Shown here piece after piece: positions 26,456 through 36,600 of a stretch of 64,000 nt of DNA. Numbering within the stretch: the stretch's first letter is position 1; each line of letters begins with the position of its first letter. The DNA comes from JADJSS01 sp964490845 (GTDB lineage: Bacteria; Bacteroidota; Bacteroidia; Chitinophagales; JADIYW01). A program made the position numbers and the translations under genes. Location of the stretch: contig CAZBED010000001.1 in NCBI GenBank assembly GCA_964490845.1, forward strand, positions 754,468 to 818,467, written 5' to 3'. Under the pieces are notes generated by a model. That model was not told the origin of the DNA and did no database searches. It was given only the letters and a program-made list of their open reading frames with translations.

Positions 26456-27886
26456 GTGGAAGTGTACAGATCTCTGAAGAAGCTGCAAGAAGATTTATAT
26501 GATAAAAAAATTACTGTCCGGGAAATCACTTCACATTATCTCTCCAACATTCAGGCAAATCAGGAAATCAACGCTTTTATAGAAGTATTTGAATCCGACG
26601 CATTAGCCACAGCTGATAAAATTGATGCAAAAATAGCCCTGCAACAACCGGTAGGAAAATTATTCGGACTGGTTATTGGCATCAAGGACAATATCGTTTA
26701 TAAAAATCACCGTTCTACCGCCGCATCCCATATTCTGGATGGGTTTGTATCTCCCTATTCTGCTACGGCAGTAGACAGGCTGATAGCAGAAGACGCCATT
26801 ATCATCGGTCGTACCAACTGTGACGAATTTGCCATGGGTGGCAGCAATGAGAATTCCTTCTTCGGGCCGGTTAAAAACCCCATCGACCAGACCAGGGTTT
26901 CCGGTGGCTCTTCGGGTGGTTCCGCCGCAGCTGTTGCAGCCGACCTGTGCATGGCGGCATTAGGCTCCGATACAGGTGGTTCTATCCGCCAGCCAGCCGC
27001 CTTTTGCGGGATCGTGGGCCTGAAGCCTACTTATGGGAGAGTTTCCCGTTATGGACTGATGGCTTATGGTTCTTCCTTCGATCAGATTGGGCCACTGACT
27101 CATAATGTTGAAGATGCCGCTTTAATACTGGAAGTGATTGCAGGCAGCGACGAATATGATGCCACCTGTTCACACCAAACCGTACCGGCTTATTCAGCAG
27201 CGATACCTCAAGAGAAGAAATATAAAATAGCCTATTACCAGAATGCCGTCGAGCATGCCGGCATAGATGCTGAAGTCCGGCAAGCGTGCTTAGACGTGAT
27301 TGATGTGCTAATAAGTAAAGGACATCAGGTGGATGCCATCCGTTTTAATGAACTGGATTATATTGTTCCGGCTTATTACGTGCTTACTACGGCAGAAGCA
27401 TCCTCCAACCTCTCCCGTTTTGATGGAGTGAAATACGGTTTTCATGCCAAAGAGGCACAAGATCTGGAACAAACGTATAAACTCACCCGCTCACAGGGCT
27501 TTGGCAAAGAAGTACAGCGGCGTATTATGAGCGGCTCTTTTGTGTTAAGCGCCGGTTATTATGACGCCTATTATTCCAAAGCGCAGAAAGTACGCCGTAT
27601 CGTAGCGGAAGAAACATACCGGACATTAACTGACTACGATTTTATCCTTTGCCCTACTGCACCCACCCCGGCCTATAAGATTGGCGAAGTGTCTGATCCT
27701 ATCACCTCTTTTTTGGGAGATATATTTACTGTTCAGGCTAATATTGCGGGAATACCGGGAATTTCTTTGCCTTTACACAAAACAACTGCAGGCCTTCCCA
27801 TCGGTATTCAGTTTATGGCAGGAAGATGGCAGGAAGAAAAACTTTTATGTTTTGCACAGGAAATAATGAAGCAGATGATAAATTAA
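26456..27886 (+). CDS. gatA: Asp-tRNA(Asn)/Glu-tRNA(Gln) amidotransferase subunit A
   Basis: A 476-residue amidase-signature enzyme; GatA hydrolyses glutamine to supply ammonia to GatB for amidating misacylated Glu-tRNA(Gln) or Asp-tRNA(Asn). The Ser-cisSer-Lys triad is K77 (GIKDNI), S152 (GGSSGGS) and S176 (SDTGGSIRQPA). The length is standard. The start is a GTG (MEVYRSLKKL) that fits the usual N-terminus; no in-frame ATG precedes it. gatB and gatC are not in the window, as is common in Bacteroidota where the subunits are dispersed. Confidence 0.96.
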   Translation: MEVYRSLKKLQEDLYDKKITVREITSHYLSNIQANQEINAFIEVFESDALATADKIDAKIALQQPVGKLFGLVIGIKDNIVYKNHRSTAASHILDGFVSPYSATAVDRLIAEDAIIIGRTNCDEFAMGGSNENSFFGPVKNPIDQTRVSGGSSGGSAAAVAADLCMAALGSDTGGSIRQPAAFCGIVGLKPTYGRVSRYGLMAYGSSFDQIGPLTHNVEDAALILEVIAGSDEYDATCSHQTVPAYSAAIPQEKKYKIAYYQNAVEHAGIDAEVRQACLDVIDVLISKGHQVDAIRFNELDYIVPAYYVLTTAEASSNLSRFDGVKYGFHAKEAQDLEQTYKLTRSQGFGKEVQRRIMSGSFVLSAGYYDAYYSKAQKVRRIVAEETYRTLTDYDFILCPTAPTPAYKIGEVSDPITSFLGDIFTVQANIAGIPGISLPLHKTTAGLPIGIQFMAGRWQEEKLLCFAQEIMKQMIN

Positions 27887-27984
27887 TTCACTGATTCCCA
27901 TACAATTACAACTGTTTTTCTTAAAAATTTCTAAAAAATCGGTATCCGCCGGAAATAAAAAGGCATTTTCCCTATCTTGCGAAA

Positions 27985-29886
27985 ATGTGCGTCAGAAAAA
28001 TTTCCGCTATCTTCCTTTCCATCGTTTTTTGCTTAATCTCAATAAGCGGAAAGGCACAAGTTTCTGCGCCATCTCAGTATAAAGATGCCTCCAGCGACTT
28101 AGTTATTCCCACAGAAGAACAATTGCTCAAAGACGACCCCGATCCTATTGTTCTCAGCGCGCAGATTTCCGTTCGCCTCAAAAAAATCCAGCATATCATT
28201 CCACTCGATTATAATGAACATGTACAGACGTATATCTCTTACAATACGAAAAGGAAAACGCATATTTCCAAGATGCTGGGCAGGGCAAAAAAGTTTTTCC
28301 CCGTTTTTGAATCCATATTATCTGAATACGGTGTACCGGATGAGATGAAATACCTTGCGGTGGTGGAGTCCGCACTGAACCCGTTTGCCGTTTCGCCTAA
28401 AGGTGCCAGCGGTCCCTGGCAGTTTATGTATAGTACTGCTTTGCGCTATGATTTAAACATATCCAAGCGCGTTGACGAACGGCGGGATCCCTACAAAGCC
28501 TGTGAAGGTGCAGCACGGTACCTGAAAGAAATGTATGACCTATATGGAAACTGGCATCTCGCTATAGCTTCTTATAACTGCGGCGCGGGAAACGTCAACA
28601 GGGCAATACAGAAAGCCGGCGGGTCTAAAAATTTCTGGGATATCCGTCCATATTTACCGGCTGAGACGCGGGCCTATGTTCCTTCGTTCATCGCTATAGT
28701 CTATGCGATGAAATATGCGCAGCAATACGGGATAGCCCCTCTCATTATTGAGCGGGAACCAACGCAGCGCGTTACGGTCAGAGAAAAAATTACGGTGAAC
28801 GATTTAGAAAGTCTGTTAAGTATTCCACGCCAGGTTATCATTGATGAGAACCCGTCATTATTGACCACCCTGATACCGGCAGATTTTACGCTCAACTTGC
28901 CCACATCAAAAATCATCGCTTTTAATCAATACCAGGATTCATTGTATGTAAAAGCGGAAGATGTTACTACCGCACAAAAGCTGGTGGTTCCAAAGGTAGT
29001 AAAACCGGAAAGTTCACCTAAAGAAATGCCATCAACAGCATGCCTTGATGAACAACTGCCGGCTGCAAAAGAAGATTTTAGCACCCAGCCCATTGTGAAG
29101 GGGCAAAAACCGGTAATGCAAAAAAATACGGTCATCGATAAAAAGGATGAAGAAGCCACTTCTCTTTATCAGAAATTAAAATCCAGACTCTTAAAATCAA
29201 AAGAAGAGAAAGTAACCGCATCAAAGACACCGGATACAAAAGGAAAGAAAACCGTCGACGCAAAAGAAAGTACACCTGCCTATACAAAGAAGCAGCAAAA
29301 GAAAGAAGAAAAATCCAAACCGGAAGAGAAAGCAGCGAGACCTGCAAAAATAATAACACCTGAATTTATAAAAGAAGATGATGACAACTACAGAGTAGCC
29401 GTTTATACCGTAAAGGACGGAGATAACCTGGGCTATATCGCATCCTGGTTTCATTGCAAGGTGAAAGAAATACGGAGATGGAATGAACTGAATGGGAATT
29501 TTATTGATGTGCATGATGAATTGCTGATATATGTCCACAGGAACGATTACAATAAGTTCGTGCGCTTTAATTATTTAAGCAACCGCCTGAAAGACTTGCT
29601 CAGTGCACGGATACAAACTCAGGAAGAAGCAGATGCGATTACCAATAAGGAACTCGCAAAAGACAGCACTCCGCTGGTTGACAAGATTAACCCAGTAAAA
29701 ATATTGTCGAAGCGGAAAGATTGTTATGAAATGTATACCATACGGTCAGGAGAAAACCTTTGGACAATCGCGCAAAAGTATGACGATGTATCCGTTCAGG
29801 ATTTGATGCAATGGAACGGGTTCAAAAAGACACCGATCCTCCACAAAGGAGATGAAATCAAAGTACAAAAAATAGAATGTGAATAG
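27985..29886 (+). CDS. Lytic murein transglycosylase with two LysM domains (MltD-like)
   Basis: A 633-residue exported protein with a signal peptide ending near GKAQ (residue 25). The SLT domain (about 100-250) has the catalytic glutamate E128 in VVESALNPFAVSPKGASGPWQFM and the later IASYNCGAGN. Two LysM peptidoglycan-binding modules lie at about 474-520 and 584-628 (YTVKDGDNLG and YTIRSGENLW). Between SLT and LysM is a long lysine/glutamate/proline-rich linker (about 340-465). It cuts peptidoglycan glycan strands, leaving 1,6-anhydro ends. Architecture and length fit MltD. It stands alone before ruvA. Confidence 0.93.
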   Translation: MCVRKISAIFLSIVFCLISISGKAQVSAPSQYKDASSDLVIPTEEQLLKDDPDPIVLSAQISVRLKKIQHIIPLDYNEHVQTYISYNTKRKTHISKMLGRAKKFFPVFESILSEYGVPDEMKYLAVVESALNPFAVSPKGASGPWQFMYSTALRYDLNISKRVDERRDPYKACEGAARYLKEMYDLYGNWHLAIASYNCGAGNVNRAIQKAGGSKNFWDIRPYLPAETRAYVPSFIAIVYAMKYAQQYGIAPLIIEREPTQRVTVREKITVNDLESLLSIPRQVIIDENPSLLTTLIPADFTLNLPTSKIIAFNQYQDSLYVKAEDVTTAQKLVVPKVVKPESSPKEMPSTACLDEQLPAAKEDFSTQPIVKGQKPVMQKNTVIDKKDEEATSLYQKLKSRLLKSKEEKVTASKTPDTKGKKTVDAKESTPAYTKKQQKKEEKSKPEEKAARPAKIITPEFIKEDDDNYRVAVYTVKDGDNLGYIASWFHCKVKEIRRWNELNGNFIDVHDELLIYVHRNDYNKFVRFNYLSNRLKDLLSARIQTQEEADAITNKELAKDSTPLVDKINPVKILSKRKDCYEMYTIRSGENLWTIAQKYDDVSVQDLMQWNGFKKTPILHKGDEIKVQKIECE

Positions 29887-29993
29887 ACCCGTGGTTCTCC
29901 GCTGTTTTTTTATTCTACAAACCACCCCAACCTCCATTGATAAGCATGTCACATATCTGTATAAATCAGCTATGAAATAGTAACTTTCTATAT

Positions 29994-30010
29994 TATTTTT
30001 GATATTTTTG
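29994..30010 (+). promoter_or_regulatory. Two tandem -7 boxes for ruvA
   Basis: Two TATTTTTG copies lie at 29994-30001 and 30003-30010, one base apart. The second ends 36 bases before the ruvA ATG. Either or both could give start sites. Confidence 0.5.
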
Positions 30011-30046
30011 TCGAAATCAAAACACCCGACGGCATAACCATATTCT

Positions 30047-30643
30047 ATGTACGCTTACCTGAACGGAAAAATCACTTTTAAGACACCCACTCATGTATAT
30101 CTGGAGTGCAATGGCGTAGGCTATTTCATCCACATCTCCCTGACCACTTTTTCTCAGATGGAACATACGGAAACGATTAAGCTGTTTACTCATCTGGTAG
30201 TCCGGGAAGACGCTCATTTACTCTACGGATTTTATACGGAAGAAGAGAAAAATATGTTTCTGCATCTGATTTCCGTTTCGGGTATCGGCCCGAATACGGC
30301 AAGACTCGTTTTATCGTCCATGTCAACGCAGGAATTTCAGAGGGCAATAACACAGGAAAATGTACGTTTAATACAATCAATAAAAGGGATTGGACCTAAA
30401 ACTGCCCAACGTTTAATTTTGGAGTTAAAAGATAAGCTGAAAAAAGAACCCCTGCAGGATGGGATGGATATACCGGCATTGACCGGCAGCCACTCAGTGA
30501 TGAACGATGAAGCCTTGGCCGCGTTGAATATGCTCGGATTTCAGAAAATACAAGCGGAGAAAGCTATACAAAAGGCTTTAAAAGAAAGCCATCCGGTTCA
30601 GTCCGTAGAGGAATTGATAAAATTAAGCTTAAAAAATTTGTAG
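30047..30643 (+). CDS. ruvA: Holliday junction DNA helicase subunit RuvA
   Basis: A 198-residue junction-binding protein that loads RuvB for branch migration. Domain I is the OB fold (MYAYLNGKI through LLYGFYTEEEK). Domain II has two helix-hairpin-helix motifs (VSGIGPNTARLVLS and IKGIGPKTAQRLILELKDKL). Domain III is the C-terminal helical part (EALAALNMLGF). It immediately precedes sprA, an arrangement I recall from other Bacteroidota. The frame is complete. Confidence 0.97.
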   Translation: MYAYLNGKITFKTPTHVYLECNGVGYFIHISLTTFSQMEHTETIKLFTHLVVREDAHLLYGFYTEEEKNMFLHLISVSGIGPNTARLVLSSMSTQEFQRAITQENVRLIQSIKGIGPKTAQRLILELKDKLKKEPLQDGMDIPALTGSHSVMNDEALAALNMLGFQKIQAEKAIQKALKESHPVQSVEELIKLSLKNL

Positions 30644-30648
30644 ATTTG
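30641..30648 (+). promoter_or_regulatory. -7 box (TAGATTTG) overlapping the ruvA stop, for sprA
   Basis: TAGATTTG matches TAnnTTTG, and its TAG is the ruvA stop codon. It ends 22 bases before the sprA GTG, the usual spacing, so sprA may have its own promoter. Confidence 0.45.
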
Positions 30649-30670
30649 TAGCACACACTTATAACTGTTA

Positions 30671-33600
30671 GTGAGAAGAAGATTTTATAGTACTTATATA
30701 AGTAGGATTGTATTTTTTGCTTTAGTGTGTAGCAACCTGAAGGGTTTTACCCAATCCGATAGCTCCAAATCCGGCCTGCGTTTTCCAATACAAGATAGAA
30801 ATACGGACTTCTACAGCACTAAACCGTCCACCACCATCGATTTAAAAGATCCGAAAATCATTACCCAGAAAGTCGAGTATGACCCTAAAACGAATAAATT
30901 CATCGTCTATGAAAAAATTGGCGACACCTATTATAAGGCACCGACCTACATGACCTATGATGAATATCTTCAATATTCCAGCCAGCAATCAGAACAAACC
31001 TATTTTCAGCAACGCTCCAGAGCCATTGACCTTGCCGAACGAAAAAGTAAACAGCCTTTTCTGTATCAGGGCCCTGAATTGTTTAACCGTTTTCTGGGCG
31101 GCACCAAAATTGAAATCAAACCTCAGGGTAATGTTGATGTTACGGTAGGTGTTAACTCGCAACGAACAGACAACCCTGTCCTGCTTCAAAACCAACGCAG
31201 AACTGTCAATTTTGATTTTGACATGAATATTCAGCTCGGATTACAGGCTTCTGTGGGCGATAAGATAAAATTAGGCATCAACTACAATACCAAATCCGGA
31301 TTCTCTTTTGAAAATCAGCTGAAATTAGCTTACAAGGGTAAAGAAGACGATATTATCCAGGCACTGGAATTTGGTAACGTGAGCCTTCCGTTGCGCAGCG
31401 CCCTTATCAAAGGCCCTCAGAATTTGTTTGGTATGAAGTCGCAGTTGAAATTCGGACGATTGACCATTACCAACATCTTATCGCAGCAAAAATCAAAAAC
31501 GGAAAGTGTTCGTATTGAAAACGGGGCGCAGACTAAAAAATTTTCCATCAAAGCGGATGAGTATGAAGATAACCGACACTTCTTCATTGCGCAATATTTC
31601 AGGGATACCTATGAGCAAAGCCTCAGCCGTTTGCCGTTTGTAGGTGCTCAGGTTGTTATCAACCGCATTGAGGTTTGGGTGACGAATAAGACCCGTCAAA
31701 CGGAAAATGTCAGAGAAATTGTAGCATTTCAGGATTTGGGTGAAATCAGCAAAGTATATAATCCTTCTCTGCTTACCGGAAATGCCAACCCTTATCCTGA
31801 AAGCAATTCCAATAATTTATACAACATAGTAACGAATGGCGCCAATGCCCTTAATTTCCGCGACCCAAGCAGATGTATCAGTTTTCTGGAAAGTAACGGC
31901 CTGCGTTCTGTTGATGATTTTGAGAAAACAAGCGCACGGAAATTAGCGACCACGGAATATTATTTCAATCCGCAATTGGGCTATATCTCTTTAAACCAGC
32001 AGCTTCGTCCGGATGAAGTATTAGGGGTGGCGATTCAATACACGGTCAACGGGAAAGTCTATCAGCTCGGTGAATTTGCAACAGATTTGCCACCATTAGC
32101 TGACACTACCAAAACCAAAGACCAGATTCTGGTATTAAAATTATTGAAGGCTTCTTCCGTCAGAACTACAGAACCTGTTTGGGACCTGATGATGAAGAAT
32201 GTCTATTCTCTCAATGCTTATAACATCAGCGATGAACAGTTCTTTTTTGACATTTACTATATCGACCCGGGTGGAGGGCAAAAACGCTATCTGCCGGATG
32301 GCGGCAATATATCAGGCGTTCAGCTGATTAAAGCGCTGAATCTCGACAATGTCAACAACCAGCTTGACCCGCAGCCGGACGGACGATTTGATTTTATTCC
32401 AAACGTAACCATCAGCCCCAGGAACGGCAAGATTTATTTCCCGGTTCTTGAACCATTCGGCAGTTCCTTAGGCAACGCCATCGGTGACCCTGCCATTGCA
32501 TCCAGATATGTTTACAGATACCTTTATGACACAACTAAAACAGCAGCCACCCAGTTTCCGGAGTTCAACCGGTTTGTAATGAAAGGTTCTTACCGCGGTA
32601 CAGACAATAGCACCTTCAGACTACCCGGAGCATTTAACCTTCCGCAAGGATCCGTGAGTGTGAGCGCGGGGGGGAATTTGCTGACAGAAAATGTAGATTA
32701 TACCGTAAACTATGGCATCGGCGAAGTGGTGATAGTCAACCAGGGTGTCCTGAATGCCGGAGTACCTATCGATATAAAATTTGAAAATAACGTGTTATTT
32801 GGTGTAGTCAACAAAACACTGATGGGCACACGGCTCGATTACACTGTAAACAAGAATTTTACAATTGGCTTCACCCATCTTCATTTGGCGGAAAGGCCGT
32901 TTACACAAAAGGTAAACTTCAACGATGATCCCGTTAAGAACAATGTTATAGGCTTAGATATTAATTACTCTACGGAATCAAAAGGATTGACAAGGGCCTT
33001 CAATAAGATTACCGCACAGGACCTAACCGGTGCTTCCAAAATATCGGTATCTGCTGAGGCGGCGCATTTCATGCCGGGACACTCCAAAGCGATTAATGTC
33101 GACAACGCCGGAACCGTTTATGTAGATGACTTTGAAGGTGCGAGTACAAATTTTGATTTAAGAGGAAGTTTCCTGACCTGGTCATTAGCCTCCGCGCCAA
33201 AAGGTATGCCTGACAGATTCGGTGCAGAAAAATTCCCGGAAGCCCGTTTAAGTGATAGTTTATCTTATGGGTTCAACAGGGCAAAATTGTCGTGGTATTC
33301 CATCGACCCCGTATTTCAGGGAGCTTTAGGCTCCAACCCGCTGGACGATGCAACTGCACAGGCTACCAAAGACAATATTTATACACGGCAATATTTTGAA
33401 CGGGATGTATTCCGCAACCGTGAAAATGCCACTATAAACAATCCTCCGCTTTTCACACTGGATTTATCGTATTTCCCGGACGAAAGAGGCCCCTATAACT
33501 TTGAAACCACGCCTACCGCTTACTCCAGAGGGGTGGCTGCCAGCGGAAAGCTAAACAACCCGGAAACAAGATGGGGCGGCATCATGCGTACCATCGAAAC

Positions 33601-36600
33601 CACCAGTGACTTTGAAGCAGCCAACATTGAATTTATTCAGTTCTGGGTGTTGGATCCGTTTAAATTTCCGGGTGGCAACAGAAAAGGAAACCTGTACCTG
33701 CAACTCGGAAATCTGTCTGAAGATATTTTAAAAGATTCCCGAAAACAATATGAGAACGGACTGCCACGCCCCAATGCAGCTACTACGGTAGATACCTCCT
33801 CCTGGGGTGTTACGCCTACCATTCAGAATGCATTAACCAATCAGTTCGATGCTGACCCGGATGTCATCAGAAAACAGGACGTAGGCCTTGACGGGTTAGA
33901 TGATGATGCGGAAAAGAATTTTTACGCTGGATTCATTTCCAAGCTATCTACGGTGGTAACAAATCCGGATATATTGACAAAGGCGAACGATGACCCTTCC
34001 AATGATGATTATATTTTTCACAGAGACGCGCGGTTTTTAGCCAGTGATAATGTTATCACCCGTTATAAGGATTTTTCCAACACACAGGGCAACTCTTCCA
34101 ACAACCTGGTGGGCGGGAATGTAAACGGCAACTCGAAAACACAACCCGACAATGAGGATTTAAATAACGATAACACCCTCAATGAAACGGAAGAATATTT
34201 TCAGTACCGCGTCGCATTTGATGAATCCAGCCTTGCCAATTCCCCTTTTATTGCGGACAAGGTAGCGGTTCCTTTAAATGGAAATGACTCCGCATACTGG
34301 TATCAGGTTAAGATTCCCATTAAAGAATACGAACAAAGAGTAGGTAATATCTCCGATTTCCGTTCCATTCGCTTTGTCCGGTTATTACTGGCAGATTTTG
34401 ATCAGGCGGTTACATTGCGCTTTGCTCAGTTCTCATTGGTCAGAAACCAATGGAGGCGCTACGATTTATCGCTGGCTAATCCGGGGGAAGAATTGCCGGG
34501 TGATGATGTATCCAATACCGACTTTAATATTTCCTCTGTAAGTGTGGAAGAAAACTCCAGCAGAAGCCCTATTCCCTATGCGATACCGCCAGGTATAAAC
34601 CGTGAGCAAAATATCAGCGGATACAACAACGCCTTACAAAACGAACAGGCTATGAGTTTGCAGGTATGTGAACTAAAAGACGGAGATGCGCGTGCCGTTT
34701 ACCGGGTCACTAATCTTGATTTACGCAACTATAAAAGAATTAAATTATTTACACATGCCGAGAATTTTCCGGGTGATAAAGGAAGTTCTTTCCCGATTAA
34801 AGACAATGACATCAGCGCCTTCATCAGAATCGGCTCTGACTTTACGGAAAACTATTACGAGTATGAACTCCCGCTGAAAGTTACCTTACCGGGCAATTAC
34901 AATACAGAATCCGATGCGGATAAAAGATTAATATGGCCTGATTCCAATCAGATGAATATTTTACTGGATTCCCTTACGAAGGTCAAACAGATTCGCAACC
35001 AGAGCAATGCCTCGCTCATACTGCCGTTTGATGTTACATTGGGAAACGGATCAAAAATCAGCATTAAAGGTAATCCCGACCTGGGTGTGGCTTCCGTGTT
35101 TATGATTGGTATAAAAAATCCTAAACGGATTATCGGCGAAAACGATGCAACAGATGACGGATTATCCAAATGTGCTGAAATTTGGGTTAATGAATTACGT
35201 ATGTCCGGGTTTGACGAACAAAGCGGATGGGCTGCGATGGGAAGGGTTGATATGCAACTCGGAAATCTGGGTAATCTCGTATTAGCAGGCAATATGCACA
35301 CCATCGGATACGGAGATTTGGAACAACGGCTGAACCAACGCTACCGAGATAATTACTACCAATACGATATTGCCGCAAATCTGCAGTTAGGGAATTTGTT
35401 GCCGGAAAAAGCGGGATTGAAGATTCCTGTCTACACCCAGTTTTCTCAAACCATTAGCACCCCTCAATACGACCCGTACGAACTGGACGTAAAATTAAAA
35501 GACAAATTCAGCACCATAGACGCTGATCCGAATTTATCAAAAGCCCGTAAAAAAGAGCTGAAAGACTCTGCAAGATATGTTGCACAGGATGTGACCACCA
35601 TCAAAAGTATTAATGTCACCAACCTGCAGAAAGTACGAACCAATACGGAAAGACAGCCACGTGTCTATGACATTGAGAATTTCAATCTGTCATATGCCTT
35701 TACACAAACAGACAGGCGCAACCCGGTGATAGAACAAGAGAGGATTACCGTACACAGAGGATCGCTGGGCTGGAATTTTTCTCCAAAACCATTATCATGG
35801 CAGCCATTCAAGAAACTGAAGAACAACAACATTCACCTGCGGCCGGTGAAGGAATTTAACCTGAGCCTGAAACCTAATAATGTCACCTTCCGAACGGACA
35901 TCAACAGGCAATATGCATACTCCAAAATCAGAGACATCGGAAATGACGGTCTGGTCATTCATCCAACGTTTGACAAATACTTCACCTGGGATCGTTTTTG
36001 GAGTATTAAGTACAATATCACGAAATCTATTAACCTGGATTTCACGGCTACCAACAAAGCGCGTATCGATGAACCCGCAGGTGCACTGGATACCAAGGCA
36101 AAACGCGATTCCGTATGGCGCAACTTCTGGAGATTCGGCAGAAACATTAGTTATGAGCACATCTTTAACGCCTCTTACAATCTGCCTTTGCAGCTGTTCC
36201 CTTCGCTAGACTGGATGAGTGTCAAGGCCCGTTACAGTGCCAACTACTCCTGGCTGGCATCACCATTAGCTTTAAAGAGCCTGGGCAATACCATTCAAAA
36301 CGGTCAGGATTATCAGATCACCGCTGATGTAAATTTCAAAAACTTATACCAGAAGGCTAAATTCTTAAAGCCCTACACACAACCTGATCTGAGAAAAACA
36401 AAACAGGAATATAAGGACGCTTACTCAAAATATGAAGAACTGAACGAACAGGCCAAAACAAAAATCATTCAGAAGAAAGAAGAGATAGAAAAGAAAATTC
36501 AGGATATAGAAATCGCTGAGAAAGACACCTCCAAAACAAAAGAGGATATTAAAAAACTGATAGACGACAAGAAACGCCTAAAAAATGATTTGCGGCAGTT

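Noticed and set aside
35795..36160. 121-residue minus-strand frame within sprA
   Set aside because: It is opposite conserved SprA sequence, with no supporting context.
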